DNA of 64,000 bases from Candidatus Riflebacteria bacterium HGW-Riflebacteria-1 (GCA_002839445.1 PGYB01000003.1:248001-312000), one strand, 5' to 3'. Positions 1 through 9,487 are shown, numbered from the stretch's first letter. Numbers and translations are program-made. Notes: generated by a model from the sequence alone, not told the origin.

Positions 1-50
1 GATTACGAGCACGAGCACGAAAAGAAATGAAGACATAAAGGAAAGAAAAT

Positions 51-1196
51 ATGCGAGCGATATGTATAGTAGTAGACAGCGCCGGCATCGCGCCGATGCC
101 TGATCAGCACGAATACGGCGATATTGGTGCCGCCACTATCCCCAACATAGCGAAAGCCTGCGGCGGCATTGACCTGCCGACCATGCAAAACATGGGACTG
201 GGCAACATTACCGAAATCGAAGGCGTGCCACCAGCAGCATTTCCCAGTGCCTCTTTCGGCATGATGTATGAACTTTCGCCAGGCAAGGATACCACCACCG
301 GTCATTGGGAAATGATGGGCGCGAAGATCGATTTCGCGTTTCCGGTTTTTCCTGAAGGTTTCCCGAAAGATTTCATCGCAAAATACGAAGCAGCGATCGG
401 TCGGCAGACTCTCGCCAACTACGCAGCTTCTGGCACCGAGATTATTAACGAACTTGGTGATGAGCATGTTAAGACCGGGAAACCGATAGTTTATACCTCA
501 GCAGACTCGGTGTTTCAGGTCGCGGCGCATGAGGAAGTAATTCCTGTGCCCGAGCTCTATCGCATCTGCCAGATTGCACGTGACATGCTGCAACCGCCCG
601 ATCTCGGTGCCGCACGCGTTATCGCCCGCCCTTTCCTCGGCGCCTCGGGCAATTATGCCCGCACAGCCAACCGTCACGACTTTAGTCTGACTCCGTCAGA
701 AACACTTCTTGACGTGCTCAAGGCCAAAGACATCACGACCTATGGCATCGGCAAGATTTATGACATCTTTGCCGGTCAGGGCGTTAAGCCGCATGTCACC
801 ACCAAAAGCAACGAAGATGGCATGCAGAAGACGCTTGAGGCACTCGATAATATCAAGTCCGGGCTGATCTTCACCAATCTTGTCGATACCGATATGAAAT
901 ACGGACACCGCCGCGATGTGCATGGATACAAAGCATCGCTGATGGAATTCGACACCTGGCTTGCTGAATTCATCAACAAACTCGAAGATGATGACCTGCT
1001 CATCATCACCGCCGACCACGGCTGCGACCCGACCTACAAAGGCTCAGACCACACCCGCGAAGCCGTGCCAATGCTGGTTTATCAGCGCGGCCGCACCGGC
1101 AAGGATCTTGGTATCCGCCAGGGCTTCTGGGATGTAGCAGCCACCATCGCCGCTCACCTCGGCGTCGATTACAAAAACGGCACCTCAGCACTGTAA
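51..1196 (+). CDS. deoB: Phosphopentomutase
   Basis: Interconverts ribose or deoxyribose 1-phosphate and 5-phosphate in cytosolic nucleoside salvage. The 381-residue protein is close to the usual DeoB length. Family metal ligands are visible: D9 in CIVVDSAG, D281 and H286 in DTDMKYGHRRD, D322-H323 in TADHG and H334 in GSDHTRE. The phosphorylated threonine lies in DTTTGHWE (T81-T83). The start has an AAGGAAAG ribosome site a few bases upstream. No deoA, deoC or nucleoside phosphorylase gene follows; the gene ends in its own terminator and faces the lipoprotein genes, so the rest of the pathway is elsewhere or to the left. Identification is firm. Confidence 0.97.
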   Translation: MRAICIVVDSAGIAPMPDQHEYGDIGAATIPNIAKACGGIDLPTMQNMGLGNITEIEGVPPAAFPSASFGMMYELSPGKDTTTGHWEMMGAKIDFAFPVFPEGFPKDFIAKYEAAIGRQTLANYAASGTEIINELGDEHVKTGKPIVYTSADSVFQVAAHEEVIPVPELYRICQIARDMLQPPDLGAARVIARPFLGASGNYARTANRHDFSLTPSETLLDVLKAKDITTYGIGKIYDIFAGQGVKPHVTTKSNEDGMQKTLEALDNIKSGLIFTNLVDTDMKYGHRRDVHGYKASLMEFDTWLAEFINKLEDDDLLIITADHGCDPTYKGSDHTREAVPMLVYQRGRTGKDLGIRQGFWDVAATIAAHLGVDYKNGTSAL

Positions 1197-1214
1197 GTTG
1201 ATATCGACCAGAAA

Positions 1215-1257
1215 CAAAGCCAGCCAGCGACACAGGTCGCTGGCTGGCTTTGTTTAT
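1215..1257. terminator. Rho-independent terminator, likely bidirectional
   Basis: A perfect 16-bp stem (1216-1231 with 1236-1251) closes a 4-base loop and is followed by TTTGTTT. An A-rich flank on the left makes it usable from both strands. It sits between the convergent ends of deoB and the lipoprotein gene at 1267. Confidence 0.9.
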
Positions 1258-1266
1258 ACTGTTTTG

Positions 1267-2796
1267 TCAGTTGGTCGGTCGCTTTGCATTTACGCCTATT
1301 GCAAGCGCTCTGCCAAGGGAGTCTATATCCGGACTGATTAAAATTCCATCTTCATTCGACAGAGGGAACGATCCGGAAGCGCTTCCAGAAACGGTAACAG
1401 TGTAGAATAATTCGTAACCAACTGCCACATCGTTGAAAATAACTTCTACCGGGCTGTTCACTGGAGCAGACCGACCATCTATAAGGGGAGCTGAGCCATC
1501 GCTGGGGAAGCTCAAAAATTCCGTGGTATTGCGGGGCAGGTTGATCATACCATTGACCCAGTTATTTGTCTGAAGATCTTCACCAGCAACAATGAGAACG
1601 ACGTCACGTCGCAGCATGTTATTGAACATGCCAGCCCTGCTTAGGTTAGCAACGTTTGGATCATATGTAAACTTGCCCTGGAAGGGAGAATTTGCTGCTG
1701 GAGTATTGTTCATCAGACCATCTAACGCGGAGTTATCATACAGAAAGTCGATATCAAGACGGTAATTGCCCTGGTCACCCTCAGCAAGGCTGCTGTTGGT
1801 AATTGACACTACTTCGTCCTTATAACCGCGAACCTGAATTCTCAAATCAACGGGCATCGACAAAGCCGGTATTTTAACCAGTGCCGGCAGCGTTCCTGCT
1901 GCGCCTGGGTTTTCAATAGTATGAGTGGCAATTACCTGCGGTGGCCTTGAACCTACTGATGGCGTCTCAGCGTAGACGTTTACATGTGTTTGTGCAATTG
2001 TGATGTAATCTGGAACGTTAACACATCTGAGAAGCAGATTGTAGCTGACTGGAGTGAGTTCTACTCTTTCATAAACTTCTTCACCATTGACGGTTATTGG
2101 GGGTAGTGTTGCTGTCTGATAAAGAATGGTACTGCTGTCATGGCGCACTACGATGTTGAGAGTCTGCTCAGACGATCTCTCGATACCATCACGCAACTGC
2201 CCGGCAGTCAATGAAGTGTTTGCAGAAGCGTCGGCAAGCGGCACGCCATTAACGGTTACAATAAACCTTGTAACATCGTCAATTCTTGCGAGAGTTGTTC
2301 TGTTAACGAGGTCAAGTTTAATATTGACGTTTGTTGGCAGTGTGCCTTCAGACTGAGCGAGGGGCAGAGAACCGAGATTAACAACGACACCGCTTTTTAC
2401 ATAAACAGCGGTGAGTTTGGCTGATTCAGCCGTATCACCAGTATCTGTTTGCGAAGTGGTGCTGGTGCTCGGATAGGTGCCTTTATTGGCGCCCTTGGAA
2501 TACTCAACAAGAATGTTGTCAGGAACGACATTCTCAAATGCAAAATAACCATTGGCGTCTGTTAATGTGGTCAAAAAGTTTTTGCCCATTTTCAGCTCAG
2601 AACTGCCCAGAGCTTCTTTCGACATAATTCTGACGGTAGCGCCAGAAATTCCAACACTGTCGTTATCCGCCTTGACGATGCGACCACTAACTATTGCGGG
2701 CTTGACGCCAAGAGCGCCTTTTTCACAGCCCATACTCAACATAATAGCCAGCCCGGCAATTGCCAGGAACCAGCCGCCCCAAAATCTAAGCTGCAT
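1267..2796 (-). CDS. Lipoprotein with carboxypeptidase-regulatory-like domain (CEKG family, copy 1)
   Basis: Predicted outer-membrane lipoprotein of unknown function, 509 residues. The chosen start is the ATG at 2796, because GGGAGG lies just upstream and the signal peptide then begins MQLRFWGGWF. An in-frame ATG at 2838 overlaps the upstream gene by 4 bases but has no ribosome site. The hydrophobic segment ends in LSMGC; the mature N-terminus C-E-K-G-A-L-G-V-K is shared with the genes at 2835 and 5119. A beta-sandwich domain of the carboxypeptidase-regulatory/CNA-B type follows (SGRIV...ISGATVRI...DANGYFAFENV). The remaining beta-rich modules are unrecognised. It is probably co-transcribed with the gene at 2835-4079. 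Confidence 0.8.
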   Translation of the reverse strand: MQLRFWGGWFLAIAGLAIMLSMGCEKGALGVKPAIVSGRIVKADNDSVGISGATVRIMSKEALGSSELKMGKNFLTTLTDANGYFAFENVVPDNILVEYSKGANKGTYPSTSTTSQTDTGDTAESAKLTAVYVKSGVVVNLGSLPLAQSEGTLPTNVNIKLDLVNRTTLARIDDVTRFIVTVNGVPLADASANTSLTAGQLRDGIERSSEQTLNIVVRHDSSTILYQTATLPPITVNGEEVYERVELTPVSYNLLLRCVNVPDYITIAQTHVNVYAETPSVGSRPPQVIATHTIENPGAAGTLPALVKIPALSMPVDLRIQVRGYKDEVVSITNSSLAEGDQGNYRLDIDFLYDNSALDGLMNNTPAANSPFQGKFTYDPNVANLSRAGMFNNMLRRDVVLIVAGEDLQTNNWVNGMINLPRNTTEFLSFPSDGSAPLIDGRSAPVNSPVEVIFNDVAVGYELFYTVTVSGSASGSFPLSNEDGILISPDIDSLGRALAIGVNAKRPTN

Positions 2797-2834
2797 ATTG
2801 CTAAACCTCCCGACTGTTTCATTAGAATACTTGT

Positions 2835-4079
2835 TCATGGAATTGTCACAATCTGAGCATCTGCTCCATCGTCGTTGATAGTTACGCCAGATCGGGTAAA
2901 CATTGTTCCCTGGCCGGTTACGTAAGCTTTAAAAGTAAAGGCGTAGCCGGTGGGCAACTGGTTGGTGCCAAGATCGATTACGCGCGGCGTGCCAATTGTC
3001 CAGCCTGGTGGGTTGGTGACGATAGTCTGCGCCCATTGTGTGCCAGTTTCTTCACAGAAAGCTCCGATAAAATCGTTAGTAGTGATGTTGGTGCCACTAA
3101 CGATAACTCTTACATCACGCATGATTGGTGAGAAATTGTTCTTAAGAGAGAAGGTCTGATAGATTGTCCCCTGAAAGTCGCCGGAAGGATAGACCACTAT
3201 CGGTCCATTCATGCGATAACCCTTGATTTCGGCCTCGATCGACACCGACACACCTCTGGGAATTCCCGGAATCGTGAACTGTTGATCACTCACATTAGCA
3301 GTCGCCGTTGCGACAATGCGATTTCCTGCATAAGCAAAGATATTAGCCACCGGATTGGCGGTAAATACCCAGCCTGGCACATCCTGCCAGCGCCCGATCA
3401 CCGAGTAGGTTTCGGGTTGCAGCAAAATTGTGCCAATATTACGATCAGACAGAATGCCATTTTCAAAGGTGTACGCTTTTCTCTCATAGCCTGTAACCGT
3501 AATTATCAGACGAGTCTCCTCTGTTGTGGCCGGAATTCTGAATCCGGTTGTTAACTCAGTCGGAAGACGATTGTTGAAAGTCTGCTGACCAAATACGAAC
3601 TGGGCATTGCCATAAGTTATCATTGTGCCATTGACCGCATCTTTGAGATTACCGGTAACTGTGACATACTGATTTTCATAGAGCTGCACCATTCGAACTG
3701 CCGGCAGATAAGTATTCTCGCTATTTACGACAACCAGATTCGCCGCATCAGAAGCCGCCGCGATCGGAGAATAACCTGGTTTATCAAAACCAAGAGCCCA
3801 GCCGCCGGCCCGCATGCTGCTAAAGTAGTAGTTTCCGTTGCTGTCGGTATTGGTGAACTTGGTGGCCGCGTTATTCTTTTCTTCATCGCCCACGGAAAAA
3901 GCCCACACGCTTACGCCGGCAATTCCGGTAAGGGTGCGACTATCAAGCACGCTGCCCGAAATTCCACCACCCTTAAGCCCGAGAGTGCCTTTCTCGCACC
4001 CGGCAAGGCTTACAATCAGCACTAAAAAGAGTGCTGCAAGGATCCCGAATGCCCTCGGGCTCCGTCTTTCTCTAATCAT
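2835..4079 (-). CDS. Lipoprotein with carboxypeptidase-regulatory-like domain (CEKG family, copy 2)
   Basis: Predicted lipoprotein of 414 residues. The signal peptide ends in a canonical lipobox, SLAGC, and the mature protein starts C-E-K-G-T-L-G-L-K. Residue +2 is Glu, not Asp, which by enterobacterial rules would favour the outer membrane. A carboxypeptidase-regulatory-like domain follows (ISGSVLDSRTLTGIAGVSVW ... DSNGNYYFSSMRAGGW), then several beta-rich modules resembling bacterial Ig-like or transthyretin folds. GGAGG lies 8 bases before the ATG. It is the first gene of a two-gene minus-strand unit with its paralog at 1267. The function is unknown; a surface or matrix-binding role would fit but is inference. 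Confidence 0.8.
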   Translation of the reverse strand: MIRERRSPRAFGILAALFLVLIVSLAGCEKGTLGLKGGGISGSVLDSRTLTGIAGVSVWAFSVGDEEKNNAATKFTNTDSNGNYYFSSMRAGGWALGFDKPGYSPIAAASDAANLVVVNSENTYLPAVRMVQLYENQYVTVTGNLKDAVNGTMITYGNAQFVFGQQTFNNRLPTELTTGFRIPATTEETRLIITVTGYERKAYTFENGILSDRNIGTILLQPETYSVIGRWQDVPGWVFTANPVANIFAYAGNRIVATATANVSDQQFTIPGIPRGVSVSIEAEIKGYRMNGPIVVYPSGDFQGTIYQTFSLKNNFSPIMRDVRVIVSGTNITTNDFIGAFCEETGTQWAQTIVTNPPGWTIGTPRVIDLGTNQLPTGYAFTFKAYVTGQGTMFTRSGVTINDDGADAQIVTIP

Positions 4080-4336
4080 GTTAACGCCTCCAGCAGGAAT
4101 CTTAAAAGAGTCGGCTTCACTACTTAATCGGCTACGTCTTACGAAAAATTAACCAAAAATTATCTTTATGATTTGGCGGGCAAACCGAAAACAATCCGCA
4201 GATTACTCAGATGTCACAGATTAAACATAGAGAAGAGCTTTCAGCACAGTTAGATGCAAGCTGACCTAGTCCTCTGTCATATTTGAATTGCATAGTCGAT
4301 TGGCGAAGGATTCACACCTGGTAAAAAATCATATAA

Positions 4337-4617
4337 GGGCGCAGGCGGGTTTCTCATGCGCGGAACTTTTTGCACAAGGACGTGCTTATACAGAGCTGCG
4401 CAGGATAGAGCAGCTCTGCGAGCCAGGCACCCTTGACGCAGAGCCAAAGCTGTTCAACAATACTCACGCCTGGTGAGAGTTGTAGCGAATGAGATTCCGC
4501 CGAGAGCCCGCATAAGCAGAATAAGCACTGATAGAATTCATGGCATGCTGCTTTTGCAGGGCTGTCAGCGGGATTTCTCTGGCCTTATGGCCTTAGCCAT
4601 TTAAGCAGAGAATCCCT
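4337..4617 (-). repeat. Dispersed intergenic repeat family 2, copy A
   Basis: Contains a 19-base block (4337-4355) that matches 13280-13298 in inverted orientation with a single difference. A second block at 4500-4523 (CCGAGAGCCCG, then CATAAGCAGAATA) recurs at 35459-35483. The right end, 4570-4617, can fold as a hairpin with arms GGGATTTCTCT and AGAGAATCCC. Relative to copy B it carries about 50 extra bases in the middle. Confidence 0.65.
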
Positions 4618-4718
4618 TAGGAGCACGACCCTCCACATCTACCTTTCGATTGTTGGGGCCTTGAGTCTCCGGGAACCAGGCATAAATGCCTCGTGCGCGT
4701 CGTAACGGTATAAAGCTG

Positions 4719-4798
4719 TCATCCTGCGCGCAGTCGCAGGATCCAGAATGGCAATAAAAACATGGATTCTGCGACTCCGCTTTGCTACGCGCAGAATT
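4719..4798 (+). repeat. Dispersed palindromic repeat family 1, copy A
   Basis: About 80 bases with two arms: TCATCCTGCGCGCAGTCGCA on the left, and on the right GATTCTGCGACTCCGC followed by CTACGCGCAGAATTAC. The arms are complementary to each other apart from an extra segment in the right arm. The same element lies in the opposite orientation at 31990-32071 and 42543-42626. It is non-coding and resembles a REP or MITE-type element. Confidence 0.85.
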
Positions 4799-5118
4799 AC
4801 AGAGAGAAGGCAATGGGATCCTCAAACAATTATTCGTCATACCGGTGCCCAGTCACAAAATATCTACATGATGCAGGTTGGACTTCTCACCGAGAATTGC
4901 TGTTTCCAGCAGCTGCATGCAAAATGTTTGCCGCTTTCCTGGCAATCTGCGCCAATCTGAGTAATCTGTGGATGGCTTTTAACTGCGTAATCTGAGAATC
5001 GCCTTTCCCTGCGACAGGCATCAGCAAAAAAATAAAAGATGAAAAATCTCTTCACATTGTTAACAAGTCAGCCGATAAGGTTTCAGAGATATTTTCTAGA
5101 TTTTTCATGGAGGCAACC

Positions 5119-6459
5119 ATGGTAAGACAACAAACGACTGCAAAAGGACGTTGGCTGCTGCTGATAGTTCTTTCGCTGGCCAGCATCGTATTTACTGGCT
5201 GCGAGAAGGGTTCGCTAGGCATTAAAGGTGGCAGTATCACCGGTTATGTCATTAATTCCAACAACAATCAGCCGATTCCGGACGTATTGGTGAAGGGTCT
5301 CAGCGACACTCATGTAAACACCAGCACCTACTCTGGCGGTGATGGCAGATTTGTCATGAGTGACCTTACCCAGGGTGCATGGAGTCTCTACGTTGAAAAA
5401 TACGGTCATGCGCTGGTAAGCGCCGAATCGACCGGCACCCAGACAGCCAATGTAGTCGCTGCAACGGTTCACGTTGCCAACGGCGAAACGGTAACCGCAC
5501 AGGTTATTAAAATGCAGAAGACCGCGGAACTGGTAAAGGGCGTGCTTAAGGGCTACCCGATCGATGCCGTTACCGGGCGGCCTCTCACTAATTTTACTGT
5601 TACTCAGACCTATCCTTATAACCAGCGCAAGTCAAAGCTGTTTGAGACTGCTGCTGATTTCAGAGATATTGGCTGGAGCGGCCTTGAGGGCGGCGATCAT
5701 CACTACACCATTACTGCCAACAACTACGTTGAACATTCAACTTCAGCTGGTGCAGACGGGGCTGCCGGCAATTTCATTTCGATTGGTGCGTCAGCCGTAA
5801 ATCTCGGCACTATCAAAGTAGAACCTCTCAAGGTAAGCATTGCCGGCACATTGCGCAATCTGCCCGGTTATGTTCTCGAAGTCGGCGCAGGTGAGCGCGA
5901 TATGGTCATCTGGGCTGAAGCAGCCGGAAAAGTTGTCGCGACCTTTACCGACACCGCGACAGAAGGCGCCTACAAGGGCTCAATCACCTATAGACTCAGC
6001 GATATACCGGTAACAGCCGGCAGCGTATCAGTTAAGTGCAAGATCAGAGGTTATGACCTGCAGACGATCAATCAGGCGGTCAGCCTGGCCAGTAATATGC
6101 CTGGCGGCGTAATCGCCGGCGTCGATATCGACTTCGCCAATGTCGAGCCAATACGCAGAGACCTTCGCGTCGTGGTTATCAGCACCAAACCTGAAGACAG
6201 CAAACCCGCTTCGTTCAAGCCAGGTGCAACAGCGCGCGTTTACCTGCGCCAGGGTGGCAAAGACATCGTACCTTACGTTGACGTAGTCAGTGTTAACTAC
6301 CGCGCAGAAGCATACTTTTCCGGAGTCATCACCGGCTACAACCTCAATGTTTACGCAGTTAACATGCAGGCTGGCTACTATAATATCCTTTCAGAAGACT
6401 TCAAGGTACAGGAAGACGGCAACTCCGTATTCACCTACAATGTGCAGTTGAGAGAATAG
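5119..6459 (+). CDS. Lipoprotein with carboxypeptidase-regulatory-like domain (CEKG family, copy 3)
   Basis: Predicted lipoprotein of 446 residues. The start at 5119 is preferred over the in-frame ATG at 5107 because GGAGG (5109-5113) is correctly spaced only for 5119. The signal peptide ends in VFTGC and the mature N-terminus is C-E-K-G-S-L-G-I-K-G-G. The first mature domain is carboxypeptidase-regulatory-like (ITGYVINSNNNQPIPDVLVK ... GGDGRFVMSDLTQGAW), followed by two or three beta-rich modules. Divergent from its two paralogs across a repeat-filled spacer, and ended by its own terminator. Function unknown. Confidence 0.8.
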   Translation: MVRQQTTAKGRWLLLIVLSLASIVFTGCEKGSLGIKGGSITGYVINSNNNQPIPDVLVKGLSDTHVNTSTYSGGDGRFVMSDLTQGAWSLYVEKYGHALVSAESTGTQTANVVAATVHVANGETVTAQVIKMQKTAELVKGVLKGYPIDAVTGRPLTNFTVTQTYPYNQRKSKLFETAADFRDIGWSGLEGGDHHYTITANNYVEHSTSAGADGAAGNFISIGASAVNLGTIKVEPLKVSIAGTLRNLPGYVLEVGAGERDMVIWAEAAGKVVATFTDTATEGAYKGSITYRLSDIPVTAGSVSVKCKIRGYDLQTINQAVSLASNMPGGVIAGVDIDFANVEPIRRDLRVVVISTKPEDSKPASFKPGATARVYLRQGGKDIVPYVDVVSVNYRAEAYFSGVITGYNLNVYAVNMQAGYYNILSEDFKVQEDGNSVFTYNVQLRE

Positions 6460-6472
6460 AAAAATCTCAGTT

Positions 6473-6510
6473 AAAAAAGGCCTGGTATGCCACCAGGCCT
6501 TTTTTTATTT
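6473..6510 (+). terminator. Rho-independent terminator
   Basis: Stem AGGCCTGGT with ACCAGGCCT around a 5-base loop, followed by TTTTTTTATTTT. It ends the lipoprotein gene at 5119-6459. Confidence 0.92.
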
Positions 6511-6799
6511 TAGGAAATCCAGTTATTGATTCTGCAAAAAAACCGGTCTTGTTAGTCGAGTGTTTAAAGTCGTTATGCTGTTTAAAATGAATTCGTTTAC
6601 CGCAAAAGATTAGACAGCAGCGGCGCTTTTTAATTGCCAGCGACGATTATACGATTATGACGCGCAGGATGCCGCTATTGCCAGGGCGCCTGAGGATTAG
6701 GGTGCTCTTATGGGGCTTAGACAAGCCTATCCCGAAGGGCTCCCCGGGTCAGCGCGCCCAGGTGCGACTACGAGCACGATAAAACAAAGAACAAAGTAG
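6511..6799. other. Intergenic spacer with degenerate repeats
   Basis: No gene is visible between the terminator and the end of the minus-strand operon. It contains TACGAGCACGA (6769-6779), also found near 4 and 30729, and a weak possible relative of repeat family 2 around 6690-6720. Confidence 0.5.
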
Positions 6800-7345
6800 T
6801 CAGATCAGAAGCTTTCTGGCGTAGAGAGCGGCGTCGGTTTCGGCATACTGCGTCAGGATAATCTCGACATGGCGCTTGCAGCCTTCTTTGTCGCCGCGCT
6901 TTTTGCAGATTGCCGCGAGTTGATAATGGGCGTTGTCAACATATTCGCTCGTGGAGTATTGCTCGATAAGCCGGTTAAATTCGGCAACTGCCTCGTCGAG
7001 TTTGCCCTTTTCCATCAGCTTGCGCCCGTTAAAGTAGCACTCATCGGCGATTTCAGCCGGGCCTTTTCCCATTGACCGGCTCAATTCGACATACTCATCC
7101 TTGCCAAAATAAGCCGCGTCGGTATCAGGGTAGTTGTCGAGCAGATATTCATACCAGCTCAGCGCGCGCTGCTGCTGCCCTTTGCTCAGAGCAATCTTGG
7201 CAAGGTTGTAGCAAGCGTTGTCTGCGAGACCGCTGTTCGGAAAATCCTTAACAAAGGCGCGAAAAATATCTTCGGCCTTATCGACGTCGCCCTGCCTGAA
7301 TGCGGCAATACCTGAATCCATGATTCTCTTTTCTTCAGAACCCAT
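6800..7345 (-). CDS. TPR-repeat protein
   Basis: A 181-residue protein built of tetratricopeptide-like helical repeats (AFRQGDVDKAEDIFRAFVKD, YNLAKIALSKGQQQRALSWY, KLDEAVAEFNRLIEQYSTSE). The pattern is of the YbgF/outer-membrane-assembly-lipoprotein TPR type. There is no signal peptide with the chosen start, so it is probably cytosolic. The ATG at 7345 has AAGGAG upstream, inside the end of tgt, and lies one base after the tgt stop, so translation is likely coupled. It is the last gene of the obg-to-tgt unit. The partner is unknown. Confidence 0.85.
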   Translation of the reverse strand: MGSEEKRIMDSGIAAFRQGDVDKAEDIFRAFVKDFPNSGLADNACYNLAKIALSKGQQQRALSWYEYLLDNYPDTDAAYFGKDEYVELSRSMGKGPAEIADECYFNGRKLMEKGKLDEAVAEFNRLIEQYSTSEYVDNAHYQLAAICKKRGDKEGCKRHVEIILTQYAETDAALYARKLLI

Positions 7346-7346
7346 A

Positions 7347-8480
7347 TTAAATCTCCTTGCTGAGATAATTTGCGAGAAAACGGTCACGAAACTCAATAAA
7401 CCGCCCGGCAATCAGAGCCTGACGAATTTCACTCATAAGATTAACCATAAAAGTTACATTATGCAAACTTGCCATGCGCAATCCGAGAATTTCGCGGGCC
7501 TTGAACAGATGGCGCAGATAACCGCGCGAAAAGGTGCGACAGGCGTAACAGGTGCAGCTTTCGTCGATCGGCTGGTCGGAAATCTGCCAGCGCGCGTTGA
7601 GCAGACTGATGCGGCCATTGCGCGTAAACACAGTTGCATGGCGCGCGATGCGGGTCGGGTGAACGCAGTCAAACATATCAACACCGCGCTCAACGCCCGT
7701 CAGCAGGTCTTCAGGAGTGCCGACACCCATGAGATAGCGAGGCAGATGCGTTGGCATGTGCGGCATCATACCGTCAAGAATCTCGATCATCAGTGGCTTT
7801 GGTTCGCCGACTGACAGGCCGCCGATCGCAAGCCCTTCAAAGCCGACTTCTGCGGTGCGCTCGATTGATTCAAGCCTCTGCGGCAGATACATCGAACCCT
7901 GAACAATGCCAAACAGGGCCTGACCATTGCGCATGCGCGGGTGATCGGCGCGGCACCGCTTCGCCCAGGCGACCGATCTTTCCATGGCGCGACGCGCAAG
8001 ACTCTCTTCTGAAGGGTAAGGACAGCATTCGTCAAACACCATCATGATTTCTGCGCCAATCGAGCGCTGAATGCGCATCGATTCTTCGGGAGACAGCCAG
8101 TGCTTTGAGCCGTCAATATGTGACGCAAATTCGACGCCATCATCAGTAATCTTGTTGAGCTTTTTCAGTGAAAAAACCTGAAAGCCGCCAGAATCAGTCA
8201 GCATCGGACGATCCCAGCCCATCATGTTATGCAGTCCGCCAAAGTGGTCGAGCACCGGTGTGCCGGGGCGCAGCATGAGATGGTAGGTGTTGCCAAGAAT
8301 TATGCTGGCATCGCTCTCTCTAAGCTCCTGCGGGCTAAGTGTCTTTACTGTGCCGGCAGTGCCGACAGGCATAAACACGGGGGTTTTTATCTGACCGCGC
8401 CGCGTGTTGATTACGCCGGCCCGCCCGAGACACTCGTCTGATTTGTGTTCAACTGCAAAAGTGAATTCACTGGTGTTCAT
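7347..8480 (-). CDS. tgt: Queuine tRNA-guanine transglycosylase
   Basis: Exchanges guanine-34 of GUN-anticodon tRNAs for preQ1 in queuosine synthesis. The 377-residue length is typical. Visible signatures are the catalytic-aspartate segments DSGGFQVFSL and FDCVHPTRIARHAT, the substrate loop IGGLSVGEPK, and the zinc site CTCYAC with the following RGYLRHLF. The start overlaps the queA stop as ATGA, so the two queuosine enzymes are translationally coupled. Firm assignment. Confidence 0.97.
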   Translation of the reverse strand: MNTSEFTFAVEHKSDECLGRAGVINTRRGQIKTPVFMPVGTAGTVKTLSPQELRESDASIILGNTYHLMLRPGTPVLDHFGGLHNMMGWDRPMLTDSGGFQVFSLKKLNKITDDGVEFASHIDGSKHWLSPEESMRIQRSIGAEIMMVFDECCPYPSEESLARRAMERSVAWAKRCRADHPRMRNGQALFGIVQGSMYLPQRLESIERTAEVGFEGLAIGGLSVGEPKPLMIEILDGMMPHMPTHLPRYLMGVGTPEDLLTGVERGVDMFDCVHPTRIARHATVFTRNGRISLLNARWQISDQPIDESCTCYACRTFSRGYLRHLFKAREILGLRMASLHNVTFMVNLMSEIRQALIAGRFIEFRDRFLANYLSKEI

Positions 8481-9487
8481 AGTAGTAACATTGAGTCACC
8501 GAAACTGTAGAATCGGTATTCCTTTGCTATGGCTTCTTCGTAGAGTTCAAGCACCTTTTCGCGCCCGCAGAATGAGGCAACCAAAACAATCAGGGTCGAG
8601 CGCGGCAGATGAAAATTGGTGATAAAACAGTCGATGGCCCTGAATTTGTAGCCCGGCGTGATAAAGCAGTCTGTGGCCTGCCAGCCGACCTTAAGTTCGC
8701 CATTACTGTCTATAGCTGATTCAAGAGTGCGAACGCTGGTTGTGCCACAGGCCCAGACGCGATGACCAGCCTGTCTGGTCTGTTTAAAAAGCTCCGCTGT
8801 CTTTTCTGAAACGTAAAAAATTTCTTCATGCATGCGATGTTCGCTGATGCTGTCGCTCTCAATCGGCTTAAAAGTGCCAAGACCAACGTGCAGAACTACT
8901 TCGGCAACCGCCACCTGCTTTTTTGCCAGCGCGGCAAAAACCTGGTCGTCAAAATGCAGCCCGGCTGTAGGCGCGGCAATCGAGCCTTCCAATGACGAAT
9001 AGACGGTCTGATAACGGTCGGGAGAGCTAGCGCGCGAAGTTATATATGGCGGCAACGGCATTTCGCCAAACTCGCGAAAAACCGGCAGAACATCGAGGCC
9101 ATCAACTGCCTGCAAAACTCGCAAGCCAGATGCAAGAACATCGACAACTTCAACGACTCTTCCGCCCGGCAACTGATGGCGCTTTCCAGGCTTGAATCGC
9201 CGGCCAGGACGCACCATTGCCTCGAAACAGTTATTCGCAAGCTGCTTGACAAACAAGATCTCGTAACCGGTGTCAGCGGTAAAAATGCGCGCCGGTATGA
9301 CTTTTGAGCTGTTGAGTATCAACAGGTCGCCAGGCGCGAAATACTCAACGATATCAGAAAACTGCCGATGTTCAACGCGATCGAGTTTGCGGTCATAAAT
9401 GAGAAGCCGCGAGCCAGATCGGCGCTCAGCAGGTGTTTGCGCGATCAGACGCTCTGGCAGATTAAAATCGAACAGCTCAGTTTTCAT
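8477..9487 (-). CDS. queA: SAM:tRNA ribosyltransferase-isomerase
   Basis: Transfers and isomerises the ribosyl group of S-adenosylmethionine to preQ1-tRNA, giving epoxyqueuosine, the step after Tgt. The chosen start at 9487 gives 336 residues beginning MKTELFDFNLPERLIAQTP, the usual QueA N-terminus. GGAAAG lies upstream; an in-frame ATG 30 bases earlier has no ribosome site. Family blocks include APTAGLHFD, HVGLGTFKPI and FITNFHLPRSTL. It overlaps the end of the LCP-family gene by 11 bases and the tgt start by 4. Confidence 0.96.
   Translation of the reverse strand: MKTELFDFNLPERLIAQTPAERRSGSRLLIYDRKLDRVEHRQFSDIVEYFAPGDLLILNSSKVIPARIFTADTGYEILFVKQLANNCFEAMVRPGRRFKPGKRHQLPGGRVVEVVDVLASGLRVLQAVDGLDVLPVFREFGEMPLPPYITSRASSPDRYQTVYSSLEGSIAAPTAGLHFDDQVFAALAKKQVAVAEVVLHVGLGTFKPIESDSISEHRMHEEIFYVSEKTAELFKQTRQAGHRVWACGTTSVRTLESAIDSNGELKVGWQATDCFITPGYKFRAIDCFITNFHLPRSTLIVLVASFCGREKVLELYEEAIAKEYRFYSFGDSMLLL

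Larger units (their letters stand above)
4080..5118. other. 1-kb intergenic region rich in dispersed repeats
   Basis: I see no credible gene here; the short open frames have no ribosome sites and coincide with repeats. The region holds one copy of the second repeat family (about 4337-4617), one copy of the palindromic family (4719-4798), and two short ATCTGCG/ATCTGTGG-rich patches (about 4193-4226 and 4942-4975). It separates the divergent CEKG lipoprotein genes, so promoters for both must lie near its ends. Confidence 0.7.

Noticed and set aside
2796..2838. Upstream ATG at 2838 as start of the first CEKG lipoprotein
   Set aside because: It gives a neat ATGA overlap, but GGGAGG and a normal signal peptide support 2796.
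4288..4476. Open frame of 62 codons in the lipoprotein intergenic region
   Set aside because: Lies entirely within a repeat copy and has no ribosome site.
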